A stretch of 64,000 bases of DNA from Tetraselmis striata (lineage: Eukaryota; Chlorophyta; Chlorodendrophyceae; Chlorodendrales; Chlorodendraceae), in the NCBI GenBank assembly GCA_006384855.1, contig VCJN01000053.1:62001-126000 (forward strand), in the 5' to 3' direction. Under the pieces are notes generated by a model. The model searched no databases and was not told the origin of the DNA. It saw nothing but the letters and a program-made list of their open reading frames with translations. The number at the start of each line of letters is the position of its first letter. The first letter of the stretch is position 1. This document shows positions 24,535 to 36,857 of the stretch, one piece after another. The translations under genes and the position numbers were made by a program.

Positions 24535-25070
24535 GTGTGGTCCCAAGACCGGTTCATATATCTATTTATCTACTGATTTCCGCGGGTAAAATATGGATCC
24601 ACACACATATGATGATTATGACATCCAAGTCCGCACGGCTCCTTTCTGGAGCCGGTACCCCGTATCTAGGTATGGTTTCGGAGCAGGTATCATCAGTTAG
24701 AGTGGGTCGAGGTTCCACCCATGTCATGAGCAAGATTCAAGAAGGGTCCTCTTCTACTTATATATTTGGTGTAAGGCCGACTTTGATTCGTAGCTTCCGG
24801 TGACCGAGACGTCCAATTCCCAAAAATATCAAGCAGGCAAAAATGGGGACAAATCCATACTCAAGATGAGATCCATGGATATCTACCCGGAGTCTCTCTC
24901 CCCCCCCCCCCCCCCCGGCTTTCTCGTCCTCGGAATCAGGAGGGGTGCCGGGCCAGTACGTCGTACAGTTATGTGGTGTGGTCCTCGGGCCGGTTCATAA
25001 AAAATGCAGGTTTTTAGGTATATGACTCTACAAATACTGAATGATGACATCTAGGTTTGTACACCATTTG
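24535..25070 (+). repeat. Diverged direct duplication (two copies of about 100 bp)
   Basis: TGTGGTGTGGTCC...CCGGTTCATA occurs at about 24,535 and again at about 24,972. Both are followed by alignable sequence that includes ATGACATCYARGTYYG. The copies have diverged and contain no coding frame. Confidence 0.5.
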
Positions 25071-26265
25071 TTTTTGAGATGATATCTATTATCTTGCTAT
25101 TCCATATAGCCATGTATGTACATGCATATGTGGTCGTTTAAAGCGCTATGAGCGGTCTAGTATGTGCTACGTCTATACTGATGTGCTGTTGTTTAATCAT
25201 ACACAAAGTGTTATTTACCGCAACAGCTTCTACTGGCGTGGCAATATCGGGGTTGTCGCGCTACGTACTATCACGGCACCTTTGCCTTAAGCGACACGAC
25301 AAGAGCCAAATGCATGTACGCGCACGCACGGCCTTGAAATGTCCGCGCATGGACATGTCAGTTGCATTCGTAATCATCCCCATGCACATGTGGAGGGGCG
25401 TACTTCTTTTTCATGGTGATGATATATGTATACATATATATGTATATCTGCAGTGCATATGTATGACAGCAATTCTTGATTTGCGATCGAGTAGTCTATA
25501 TAATGATAATAAAGGTTGCATCTTATTTCTTGCATAGACTACATATAACAAGTACTCCCACGGAGCTGAGGTCATAAGCAGCCCAAATAAGTGAAACTAT
25601 CTTCCACAATTAATATTACATAGCGAATATGCATCGATAATAGTCTATTATATTGGATTCAGTTTTTTTCGCCCTCCGGAACATGAGTTTAAGACTGGCA
25701 CGACTGAAACTTTTGCTGCGTCTCTACGACGGCTTTTCCATGGCGTCGAATCATTGAGGCAGCAATCCAGGGATGGATGCCCTGCTGGACTCAGATATAT
25801 GCCCATAAAATAATAAGACCTACATTATAACGTGGAAAGGTGATGTAGCTACTGAGAACTATATAGATGAGATGGTATATTCGATACATTGTCTCTATAT
25901 CATGTATAGTATAGATACATATATTTTATATGATATACACAATATATATACAGATATATAGCATCTATTGTGGAGCGCGCTACAACCGCGCCCTACTACA
26001 CCGCCGCCATCATCCGCGTCAGCACAACTACCCGTACGACATGCTGCTGCACCAGCCAGCAGCGGCTCGCGCGTCGTCGCGTGGTCGCAGATGACCCCCG
26101 CCCAGGCCAACGACATCGACCCTTCCAGTGGTCGCTCGTACCCCCTGCCACTAAAAACCACCAATCCCTACTCTACCGGTAGTTCGCACCAGCGCGCCCA
26201 AGCACGGACGTTGCACGCGGGTCTGTCTAACGTTGCGCTGCTGCGGTGCGGTTCCTATTAGGAAG

Positions 26266-27143
26266 ATGAGCCGTGCCTTGGCCCTGACGGCGCTGACGGT
26301 GGCGCTGTTGCTGTGCGTCGCCGCGGCGATGCCCGCACCGCCCAAGCGGCAGCGGAACGGAGCAAAGGGCAAGCCGGAGCGTAAGTCGCGCAGCGACAGC
26401 AAGGGCGATGAGGTAACATGCGAAGCGTGCAAGGCCATCGCGGTGGAGGTGGGCCCCAAGGTGGAGTCGCTCGTGAAAAAGCTAGGTCGAGGTGCGCGCC
26501 CGCGTGCAGACGCCGCGGTGCCGGTGACGTTTTTGAATTGTATCACATTTGTGGTTCTTCCCGTCAAGGACTATGGACCGAAGTGCCCGAAAATCCGAAC
26601 CCTGGTGCCATCTCGCGCCGGCGCCACCGCGGCTCCCGCTGACGCACGATTCCGGTCTGATCCCCTTTGGTAGAAAACGCGGTGACCGAGGTGCTGGACT
26701 CCTTCTGCGACGACTTCTCCAACTTCAACACGTACAACCAAATCCCCCCGAAGATGCAGGAAGGGTGAGTCGACGCCGGCGCTGCTCCGAAACCAACGCA
26801 CCAATCCCCGGGGAATTATGGCACACCGGGCAGAGTGTCGCGGACGCCTGTCGCTACGTGGACTACCTAGCGCTAAGAAGCGACGCTGTCTTAGCGATTA
26901 CTGTTGTTTCAAGAGGCAACGGCGGTCGAGTCTATCGCTCACTCAGCTCACCGTTCCTGCAGGTGCCGGCGTGTGATGGGGCGGTCTGCGGAGGCGTTCG
27001 AGAGGCTGTTTTACGAGGGTGTCGACGGCCGGGCCGTCTGGGACAAGGTGTGCAGCAAGCGCTACTGCGGCGGCCGCATCCCGTTCGACCAGCAACGCAC
27101 CGGTCCCAGCGTCGTCATGGACGGTGACAAAGCAGAACTCTGA
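26266..27143 (+). CDS. Canopy/saposin-like secreted ER protein (165 aa)
   Basis: Three exons in consistent phase: 26266-26491, 26674-26764 and 26963-27143. The N-terminus is a signal peptide (MSRALALTALTVALLLCVAA). A basic stretch follows, and then six cysteines in the spacing of Canopy/saposin-B-like proteins: CEAC near residue 50, SFCDDF in exon 2, GCRRVM at the start of exon 3, and VCSKRYC. The protein ends in DKAEL, resembling a KDEL-type ER retrieval signal. Canopy proteins are ER-lumenal co-chaperones, and family membership here rests on the cysteine pattern, signal peptide and tail. An in-frame ATG 33 bases upstream would extend the protein but weaken the signal peptide. The stop lies 39 bases before the left edge of the 14.6-kb array. 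Confidence 0.75.
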
Positions 27144-27182
27144 CGGGCCACCCAGAGGCTGGACGTGCCAGCCAAAGGCCCA

Positions 27183-28218
27183 TGTAGCACCGCCCTCCCC
27201 TCCCCTCTCCCCTTGCGACGCACTCACACACACCTCCTTTCCACTGAGGTTGCCAGGGTAGAAAGTTAGCAAGACTTGGCAGGTAGACATGGAAAGTAAC
27301 ACCTTGCGCCCGTTACTCGTATTGGTGACATCTTCACCAATCCCACAGGTTCACGAATCGGCCGCATTGAGTGGCGGTGCAGTGCCCTGGTGGTCATATC
27401 CGTCGTCATGGAATGATGGAACGGTAGTCCCCTTCTCCTTAGGAGTGGATACACAATGCGGTACCGCATGTATAACCCCATGCATGGGACGCATGCAAGC
27501 AACTCCGTTTGCTTGCCTTCTGCTCGCCACACTGAGCTATTTGTGGATTCAATGATACAAAAAAGTATTCCTGCATTGAACGCCGGACAAGGAAACGCGA
27601 AATCACCTGCCGCCGCCCAATCACAGCGGCAAAGCGGGCAGGATAGGTGTGCACCCACGGGGGAGGATATGAGCCATGCGCCCACACTAGGTGTTGAGCT
27701 TGCAGGCCTGGGGTGCCGAGGGTGGGCCATGCCGGACCCCGTGGGACCCACAACGAATCAACAAACCGACGCTACGATAAGGCAACGGGCTCTCTCCCGG
27801 GCCGCAACAACGCCCCATGCACCACCAACCACCCCATCAAAGTGAGGTTCCCACGCAGGGGCGCCTCCAGGTCGCCCTTGGTGGTGTAGCGGGCCCTTGA
27901 TCGACAGTCGGCCACACAAAGCCGCCGAGTGCGCCACCGCGCGGATGGTCCTCCGCACGCCCTCGCTCATCTCGCCGACACTGCCAAAGACCATGCCGGT
28001 GTGGGTGTGCATGTCCAGGATGGTGGCAAGAGGCCCAATGGGGCACACTGAAGTACTTGAACTACTCGTAGGATTGGCCTTTAGATGCAACAATCAACGG
28101 GCCCAGCCGACCCTCTGCGGGCTCACAACGCCGGGCCGCATGACAGTCGGCATGTGGGCGCTGCTCTAGAGAAGGGTGCAACCGATTATGAGATTTTGCC
28201 GGTCCACAAGGACAAATG
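27183..28218. other. Unit region downstream of the STR6-like gene; no supported gene
   Basis: About 1 kb at the left of the unit. Minus-strand frames are open here and there (PIGPLATILDMHTHTGMVFG; LLSMSTCQVLLTFYPGNLSG) and look somewhat coding-like, but they do not form a consistent gene across the three copies. They may be remnants of an unidentified gene or part of the 3' UTR of the hydrolase gene. Confidence 0.4.
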
Positions 28219-31200
28219 TCATTGCGGGACCGGGGGTGCCGGCTCCGTTTCCTCTACCAGCGCCCTCGGTGCTTCGGCGTCATGCCGGCCGGGTTGGCCC
28301 CGCCCCGCCAAGAAGGCCCGGTAGCGCGATACAAAGGGGCGGCTGCACGGGACCACGTGCCCGCTGTCGTGCGTCACCACCGTGGACGCCGCGGCATCGA
28401 AGGACGCCGCCAGCGCGGCGCTCTCGCTCGGGGGGACTTGGGCGTCGAGGCCGCTGGTGCTGTAGACGTGCAGGGAGGGCAAGCTGATGGGCGGCAGCGC
28501 CTGCAACAGGTCCGCGATCCGCTGGCTCGGCGCCACGGGGTAGCCTGCCGGGCGAGCGGCGATGTCAGGTGATGTCAGGTGGGGTGTGGCGAAACATGTT
28601 TGAAACTTGAAGTTTCCTGCATCTTCAGTGGTAGCAGTTTAGGGTTCCATAAAACCTAAATATAGATATTCAGGGGTTCCCGTAAACCCTAAATCGCGCA
28701 GGCCAGCTGTCGGACGGCCCGACTACATGAACCCGCATAGGGTCGGCTGGGGCCGTAGCATTTAGTCCTCATGACTACATGCCACTCCTGAGCCCAATAT
28801 CAAGGCCACACCCGGGCGACTGCATCAAGACTACACCGGCCCAATGTCAGGACTATATGCATGCAGCAGTAACAGCATGTTCCGCCCTGGCGCACAACGC
28901 CGGGTGCTATGTTATGTGCCAGGGGCGAACCTAGCAGCGCGATCGCATGCTCACGACGGTGCAAATGACAACGCTGACGGCACTCACCAGCCCAATATCA
29001 ACGCGCGATGCGCACCAGCCAAGTCAAGAAAGGCAATGGCGTCCACATGACGGCGATGGCAGCAACAATGCATACACTTTTACACTAAACAACAGCAAAC
29101 ATAACGGCTCCATATTGGCGGCAGATTACTTCACGCTGGCCGTCTTGACACAGTTGTTCATTTCGGTACGAAACCAACTTAGTGGGGAATCGGGTCCTTG
29201 GGTGGTGCGGTGTAGGTGTGCCATCAACGCTGCGTCATTCGCTGTTGAGTAGGGGCCGAACCGCACGTGTCTTCACATCCGGCAACGAGGACACGACCCG
29301 GAAGGTATGGGTTTGAAAAGGAGGGGGGGGGGTGTATGCGGGGCAAGGAGACGCGGCGGCAGTTATCAGTACGGTGCTAGTCGGTGGCGGCTAAGAATAT
29401 CGTTTTATCTATGTGAAGGGGCGCTCGGAATAGTCCGTCGGCTGTAGTTAATATCGCGACGAGTGCCGATTCTTTGAGGTACAACAATTCCTCCCAGCAC
29501 GTGTAACAGCACGTGTTACCAAGCTGATAGGTCCACGTGTCCAAAGAGGAGGGCGCGAAGGAGCGGAAGGGGGCGGGGGGACACGGGGCGTGCCTGAGCA
29601 GAGCCAGGCAAAGGCGATGGGCCGGCCACCGAGCAACGCGCACGCCTCGTCCCACTCCTCCACCGCCGCGGCGGCGTTCAGCCCACCCCGCTCCAGCTCC
29701 GCGCGGTGGCCCACGAGGTGCTGGAGGGCGCACAGATGAGCGGCGACGCCTGCGCCCTGGCGGCATCGCCGTTCCCCTGTGGGTCAGTTCGCTGGTGCGC
29801 CTACTCCCACCTCTGACATAGTGACCCCTGGCTTGGGATAGTCAGCTTTGGCTACGGGACATTCATTATACAAGGGACATCTGGTATCAGCCTCCTCCTC
29901 CTCCTCCTCCTCCTCATCATCACTCGCTTCACGGACCACTCAGGCTTCCTCTCTCAGATAATCATTGCACACTGACATTACACCGGGGTGCCATCGCCAC
30001 CCCTTGAGCGGGCTGTGAAAGCAATCCGGACGACTCCTCATTCACCACTTGTGACGGTTTGGTTTGAACCATACGTCACCGTCACATTGCCGGAAATAAT
30101 GCCACCCCACACTGAATCATTGTACCTGCACCTGCTGATCACCGTCATCAGTCAGTCCTCAATGCATTCGTTCAAATGCCTCCGAATGCGGCCCTACTTG
30201 TGTCCTGCAGCGTGTGGCCCAGAGACTCGCTCAACAGCTTACCTGCGGTTGCTGACGCGGCAACAAGAACACCGCGAGTAGGAACCTGCCCTGCCTGTTA
30301 GAGGTAACAATGTATACTAAACCAAACCCGTTCCTTATGAACTGAATGCACGCCCAAGTTGAGGCTGATATCACGGGATCTTATGGGTGAGTCCGGCACC
30401 CGTAGAGGCGCCAAAAGCAACGGCGGGGGCTTGGGCGGTGGCAGTGCGCGAGGGGGCGGTGGCGCGGACGGCGCGGGCGGCTGCCCCCACCTGCGAGAAG
30501 CCCATGACGCCGTCAAAGGGGCCGTCCTCCCTGAGGGCCCTCGCCAGCTCGCGCCAGGAGGCCGCCCAGCCCTCCGTCTCCCGCTGGTGCTGCCCTTCGG
30601 CGCAGTGCGCGGGCGCCGGCTGCCAGCCTGCCTGCCCCGTTCCCTCCTGCTGCCCGGATGCACTGCGCGGCAAAGTTGGGCGGCGCTGTGAGTGACTCAT
30701 TGGAGGAGTGCGTAGACGTGGTTGTGGCGGCATCGGCAACGGCAGCGGCAGCGGCGGGAGCAAGCAGGGGCAGGGGCGGCAGCATGGGTAGCAGCGTCGG
30801 TGTCATGAGCACCCGTAGCCGTAGCCATAGCCGTGGTGGCATCGGCTTTGGTAGTGATATGGGGCGCAGAGGGAGCAGCAGCGGCAGGAATCAAAGCGGC
30901 AGAGGACGCAGCAGCCGTAATAACTTCGGCAGCAGCAGTGGGGACGGCGGCAGCAACAGCGGAAGCGGTAGAGATATCGGCAGCGTCAAGAGCAATGACA
31001 GCAGCTGTAGCCGTAGCAGTAGAGGTGCCGGCAGCGTCAACGGTGGCAGTTGCGATCACAGCGTCGGCGGCAGTGGCAGCGGGAGCGGCGGCAATGGCAG
31101 CAGCCCCCACCTGGAGGGTCTCTGGCGTCACGAGCCACGCCCTCTGCGGCTGCCCAGACGGCGGCGGCAGCTGCAGCAGGCACAGGCAGTCAGCGAGCGG

Positions 31201-34200
31201 CAGCGGGCGCATGCCATCGGCATGGCATGGGTGTGGGCCGGGCGGGGAGCCGCGATGCAGGGGTTGGCAGAGGGGGGGGGGGGGGGGGGGGGGGACCTGG
31301 TCGAGGGTGGCTCCGCCCTCCGCCGGCTTATACCAGAACGGCAGCCGGTGGGGAGCGTCCGCGTACACCAGCTCGGCCGTCTCCCCCAGCTTCTTGCGCA
31401 GCGCAGCGGTGCGGCCCTGCGCGGCAGCGGAGGCCACTGTATTCAGCCACCCCATTGGCCCCTTCCTCCCAAACGAGGGCGTTCGCAAGAAGGCTGTACA
31501 TAATGCGACTGCGGAGTCCACTGACTAAGCCTTACCCAGCTTTATAAACACGACATGATTGGGTTTGTCATGCTTTGTCAATGATGGTTTAGAAGACGAG
31601 GGCTTATTAAACAACAGCTTCTGATAAAGCCAGACGGGTTTATATTCACAGGCCTCTTTATCCCAGCAGCTACCTGCAGTTTCCTGCTGCTTTGCCGAAA
31701 GCCGTGCAGGCACAGCACCCGGAGCTTGCGCCGCACACCTGCGCGGAACAGGGAGAGGGGCGGTCATATTCCAGACACAGCGCCGATGTAGCAGCTGCTG
31801 CGACAGTCGTAGCGGGCGATCTCGCATCAAGCGCGAGCCGGAGACGGCACAGGCGCCTTCTTCCCCCGATTGTCCCTTGCAGACCGAGCGGCGTACGACT
31901 CCCACTCCCAGAAAACGTTTCCGGATGCCGTCTCGCCGTGGCTTTGGTCAGCGAAAGCACACACAAGCATATGGTACACAGTGACTTGCGCTTCAGAGAG
32001 GGGATGACATGGCGGTGTCCCTTGCATGCACTTGTGCGCAAAGCCGCCAACGGGACGACAGACCAATGCAGCGATGACACTTCACTGGTGACGATAGATG
32101 TGGCAACGCGCTACGAGAGTATACCTGTCCAGGGTGAACTGTGGCCGCCTCGGCAGGCGGCATTCGGTTGTATGATTTACAACGCCGAGTTGACAACATT
32201 AACAATTGCGACCATGACAGCACACACAAAGACACATGACCACAGCGGCGACACAGAGGGTTGCATAGCCATGCACAATGGGCTCGGCTTGGCAAGATGC
32301 GCTCAGGGCGCTCACCGCCACTGGCCGTGGTAGTCTCCGCGGCCGCGCAGAGCTCGCAAAGCGGCAGCTCCCGGTGCGCCGCGGCGCAGTCGGCGCAGAT
32401 CAGCAGCAGCAGGCGGCACCGGGGGCAGCGCAGGCGGGGGCCTGTGCGCGGCACACAGCGGTGTGAGAGTGGATTTAAGAAGCAGAAAATACACAAGTGG
32501 GCATGATATGATACGCCTTTGTTATATGCGTGTAAGCAGTGTACGAGGGGCGCCGGCGTGGTGATGAGAGAACGGTGGATGACAAGCTTCGTTCCCTGCC
32601 AGAGGCCAGGAATACACAAACCTATAGCGGAAGTGCAGCGGTAATGCTAATAGGCTGTACGCAGGCTCGAGTTGAGGCTTACAATAGAGGATCTTTAGTT
32701 TAGTCGGCATCCGCAAATATAATCGTTGTTACACTGATGGTGCAGCGGAGTCTGGGCTACGCATGCATATGCGTATGTACGATCCTCTGTCAGCCACATT
32801 CAGGCCCATGCCACCGGTAAGACGTAGCATCGTTCTTGCCGGCATGTGGTTCTCTTGTTCTCTTGCCTCGGGGGCAGATGTTCCACAGAAACAAGCCATC
32901 CCATCCGTCCTTTGTTTGCCAAATGTGTACACAGCCGTCCCATTCGTAACGACAGTGCAAATGAGCACAAAAGGCTGGGCGCGACCTTTCGAGAATGGGG
33001 CAGGTCCGCTGCAGGCGCGCACCGTAATCCTCCGTGGCGGCGGCGCAGCGCATGCAGGACCCGACGACGCGCCGCTGCTCGTTGGCATCATTGCCGCCGT
33101 CATGCCTGCCGCCGCCCACCGCCAGCCGCTCGTCAAACACAAAGTTCTTCCCATGGAAAAAGCCGTCCGTGGGGAAGGCCTCCAGGTAGCGCTGGATGCC
33201 GCCTGCGAGCCCGCAGGGGGCAGCACCAACCGCGGCAAGTTTTAAGTAAGGCGATGGTGCGCATCTGCCAGCCGCCGCCGCTGTGATCGCAACTGCCACC
33301 GTTGACGCTGCCGACACCTCTACTGCAACGGCTACACCTGCTGTCATTGCTCTTGACGCTGCCGATACCTCTACCGCTTCCGCTGTTGCTGCCGCCTTCC
33401 CCACTGCTGCTGCCGAAGTTATTCTGGCTGCTGCGTCCTCTGCCGCTTCGATTCCTGCCGCTGCTGCTCTCTCTGCGCCCCATATTACTACCAATGCCGA
33501 TGCCACCACGGCTATGACTACGGCTACGGGTGCTCCTGACACTGACGCTGCTACCCATGCTGCCGCCCCTGCCCCTGCTGCTCCCGCCGCTGCCGATGCC
33601 GCTGCCGATGCCGCCACATCCACGTCTACGCACTCAGTGGATACAGTGCATTACCCCTGGTCTGACACATTCTGAATCATTTATATACAGGTACCTCCAT
33701 ATTTTTGCGAGAGGTGGGGGTCAGAGGTGGGCGGAAGGGGGGAGAGGTGGGGGAGCAGGGGGGAATGTCCTCTGGGATTGAAAGCTATAGCCCGTCTCCC
33801 CTGGCTACACGTACGGGTGCCGGCGCACCCATACAAACGCGAGATTCAAGCGTCGAATTGGGCTCACATGCAGCGCATCGGAGCATCTGCTGTAGTTGTG
33901 TCTGCATGCAAGAATAAGAGGAAAAGCAACATAGCCTAGAACCATGCCGGACCAGGGCCTTTCAATTAGTCTTGCAGAATGCTTTAGCAATTTGCTTGTT
34001 GACTATAAAGGAGCGCCGCCTACCCAGGGCTTTCCGTAACTGGATCGCTGCCGAAACGGCCGTTAAACAGACACTGCAAGGGTTTCAATGGTGCCAGTCC
34101 TGGCCCGCGGGCGGAAAAAAAACAGGGCCGGAGCACTGCATGCGCAGGTAGGCACGTCGCCTACAGTGCACGTGCGATCCTCCATTGGACGCCACTAACG

Positions 34201-36586
34201 GGCCATCATTCAAACGCCGACAGGCCCAACGCAAAGCGGGCACCATGTTATTGCCAGAGACGAGATTCGAACCAGGTATTCGACACGAGGTCCGGTACAG
34301 TGGGGCATACCACAAGGCAGACACACGAATCCACGTAAACGTAGACCTCTGATCGACCAGTCGGGCAGGTTCGCAGTCGCAGCGTCGCTGTCGTAGCCGC
34401 ATTGGCATTACCCGCAGCTGGTGGCTGGGCTACGGCTGGCCCCACCTGACAGCTGCACGACGTCCTGGAAGCCGTCCCCCTTGGACCGCAGGTACGCCGA
34501 GGCGCGCTCGCAGCGCACGCCACCCGTGCAGTACATCATCACGCGCTTACCGCGCAGCCGCTCCGCGTTGGCGTCCGCCCACGCGGGGAAGTCGCTGAAC
34601 TGCCGCGTGCACGGGTCCTCCAGCGCGATCCCTGGCTGCCATGCCGGCAGGGCACTCGCAGCCTCAGATACTGCCTTGCAAGCCTGACACATGCATCCCG
34701 GCGCTGGACCACATGTGTCCGTGTAGATGCAGGTGTAGACATACACATGCTCGTCTACATCTACATCCAGCCGGGCGTATGGGCTGCAGCACTACACCGC
34801 CCCACAGTGGAGCCCTAATCAACATGCACACACACACACACACACAACCCTCCATTTGGGACTCGGGGGAGTTCTGGATGCTGCTTGCGGCGCAATCTAT
34901 GGCTGTTGGCACCGTCATGGTCAGGTATGCTGCGCATTCCTGTGCTCCAGACAAGCTGGTGTCTGATGTTGGGGCATCATCATGTTGCTGCCATATGCCA
35001 CGCACACACACACACACACACACACACAGGTGATGCACAGCGTTTCATAGGACCACCTCCTACCCGCGCCCGCCCATGCCATGCCGTGCCATGCGCTGCA
35101 GCAGGGACGCCGCGCCCCGCCAGCTTTGCAATGGCATCCAGCCACGCCGTGCCGGCCCTGAGCTCCCAGACGCCCCGTGTGCTGTCACCCGGCAAGCAGA
35201 GCAGAGCAGAGCAGGTGTGTGCGTGCGCGTTTATTCCCGGCGAGGCTCATAGCCAGGGGCGGCTTGCAAGCCTGATGTGGTGCGGAATTTGCCAGCCTGC
35301 TCGGCTATCACCCCCCCCCCCCCATGCGCCAGGCCCTCATTGCCGTGCTTTGTGGCAGTACGCTAATGACCGCGCTAGCTCGACTCTCCAGTGTGCGCCC
35401 ACCCAGTGCGTCTCCCGCCCTGGTGCGCCACGCCGCTGGGGGTGTGACGCATGCGGGCAGCGCACCACTCGAAAGCGGCCGATGCGCGTCTCGTAGCAGT
35501 TGCGCGTGTCAATCAGCACCGTGTCCGCGCCGTCAGCCCGCCGCTCCACCAGCGCCGCGTGGAACTCCTGCGGCGACAGGTGCGCGCCGCCCTGCGCCGC
35601 GCGGACTCCCGCGGCCCGCGGCCCCAGCGTCACCAGCTCCGTGCACACGGTTACCTTCAGGTCCTGCGGGCCGCCGCGAGCGTTCGCGCTAGTTATCAGC
35701 CAACAGCGCCAATGCCGACAGCCAGCGGACGCCTCCCTCCTGGCGCCCGTGGGGATCCGAGCTGCCCCCGGAGGCCTCCAGCGTGCATTGGCTATTGGCT
35801 TATGGTTTACGGGCTACACATAGGGATAAGGATAAGCTCATCTCCTCCATGGCAGAGAGGGGGGAAGAGGGGGGGGGGGGGGTAGATAAGGGCGGCCCTT
35901 CGCGGGACCCACACCCTCAAGGCAGCCGCACAGCCGCTACCAGCCAAGACCCGTTGCAAGGCTGTGGCATGTGACCCCAACCGCCCCCTTCCCCTGTCCA
36001 GCCCGTTGTTTAATCGCGAGTCCTTCTGCCCACCTCCGGCGCGCACCTGGAAGCCCGTCTCCTGGCTGGCCTGCTTGCTGACAGGCCCGTTGAATGGCGC
36101 AAGCTTGAAGTCGATGTCCACGCCCGCCACCACCGGGTGCGTCTTCACGGCCTGGATGTGCTCCTGCAGGCGCGAGAGCGCGCCGCCAAGCTGGGTGTGG
36201 CGGGCCGCGAGCAGGCGCAGGCCATGCGGGTCAGGCGGTGATGGCGGCGACGGGTGCCCCAAAGGCAGGTGATGCGGAAAGTGCAGGCCCAGCTTGCTTT
36301 CCATCACTGTGGCATGGTTCCACGGGGTCGCTGACGCGCATCCGCAATCGTGCGGATGCGCTATGCCAGTGCGGATGCAGGTGGCAACAGGCCGGGGCGT
36401 AGGCGAGTGTGTGCGCACCGTCACATTCAGCCCGTCCAGCGCGACGCGCACGCGGCCCACCAGCGCCAGCCGCTGGCACAGCGCCTGTACCCATCCCGCC
36501 AGCTCCTGCCTCTCCTCCGCGTCGAGATCCACGTACTTGTAGTACAGCAGCACGCCCCTCTGTTGCTGCTCCCCCTGTTGCTCCAT
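28219..36586 (-). CDS. STR6-like TrhO/rhodanese-FSH1 serine hydrolase fusion, unit 1 (591 aa)
   Basis: Eleven exons, all phase-consistent (minus): 36586-36419, 36190-36047, 35663-35469, 34635-34446, 33202-33023, 32441-32316, 31738-31674, 31416-31297, 30589-30491, 29756-29594 and 28544-28219. Residues 1-115 match the TrhO/UPF0176 N-terminal domain ([18 protein letters not shown]). A rhodanese domain follows with active-site Cys near 205 ([13 protein letters not shown]), then [12 protein letters not shown] and a cysteine-rich segment ([14 protein letters not shown]). The C-terminal 250 residues are an FSH1-type hydrolase: VLCLHGFRQ, nucleophile Ser in GFSQ (near 428), Asp in LDAQVPP and His in HDSGHVVP. 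The 591-residue length and domain order agree with Arabidopsis STR6 (581 aa) as I remember it. Bacterial TrhO hydroxylates U34 of tRNA; the role of the fused hydrolase is not known to me. Intron 10 appears to use a GC donor. Confidence 0.88.
28544..29593 (-). other. Intron 10 of the STR6-like gene, GC-AG type
   Basis: Phase and domain continuity (LCS, then GYPVAPSQR) need the donor TCAG|GCACGC and acceptor CGGCAG|GC. This makes it a GC-AG intron of about 1 kb. It contains a telomere-like stretch (TTTAGGG and CCCTAAA near 28,640-28,695), CA-poor spacer and a short G run. Confidence 0.6.
30706..31073 (+). repeat. Intronic inverted repeat, arm A, unit 1
   Basis: A GGCAGC-rich low-complexity segment in intron 8 of the STR6-like gene. 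It is the near-perfect reverse complement of 33,279-33,635 in intron 4. Compared with units 2 and 3 it has an extra block of about 60 bases. Its long Gly/Ser and Ala frames are by-products of the repeat. Confidence 0.9.
33279..33635 (-). repeat. Intronic inverted repeat, arm B, unit 1
   Basis: Reverse-complement partner of 30,706-31,073, lying in intron 4. The two arms enclose exons 5-8 of the gene. Confidence 0.9.
34820..35031. repeat. CA microsatellites in intron 3, unit 1
   Basis: Two CA runs (about 34,828-34,847 and 35,001-35,030) in the third intron of the STR6-like gene. Their lengths differ between units. Confidence 0.85.
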
Positions 36587-36825
36587 CGAGGTTCCGGTGT
36601 ACGGCGGGCGCGTTCTGTGGTGTGTAAGGGTGCGTGTCTGCGGCTCGCTGTGTGTGAGAGACAGTCTATTGGCGGAAGGGGGATGGAGGGGGGGGGGGGG
36701 GGGGAGGGGGGGGGGGGGGGCGATTAGCGAGGATTCCAGCCTGAATGACTAGGCGGTTGGGAGTGGTGCCGCCTATTGGGACTTGGGCCGAGGCGGCTCG
36801 GCAGGTGCAGCACGGCACTTCGATC

Positions 36826-36857
<32 letters not shown>

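Larger units (their letters stand above)
20967..26265. other. Gene-poor, AT-richer region of about 5.3 kb
   Basis: No supported gene, splice-like exon series or domain in any frame. The base composition is clearly lower in GC than the flanking genes. It contains two TATATA/CATATA low-complexity stretches (about 22,664-22,925 and 25,880-25,965), a C run at 24,900-24,916, a candidate tRNA-derived SINE fragment near 23.4 kb and a diverged direct duplication (24,535 and 24,972). Confidence 0.6.

Noticed and set aside
27758-28093. Minus-strand gene next to the hydrolase stop
   Set aside because: The frame looks partly coding but differs between the three units and has no consistent exon joins or recognised domain.
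28630-28700. Internal telomere tract
   Set aside because: Only isolated TTTAGGG/CCCTAAA motifs in opposite orientations, not a run. It is mentioned only as a weak lineage hint.
30658-31528. Gly/Ser-rich and Ala-rich ORFs of 230-280 codons here and in the matching regions of units 2 and 3
   Set aside because: They come from the GGCAGC-rich intronic inverted repeat and run across exons of the opposite-strand gene. Their sequence follows the repeat, not a protein family.
34240-34290. Possible tRNA gene (minus-strand GGTTCGAATC, B-box-like) in intron 3 or 4 of each unit
   Set aside because: No cloverleaf or acceptor stem can be drawn and the A box is poor. The sequence around it is not kept in unit 3.
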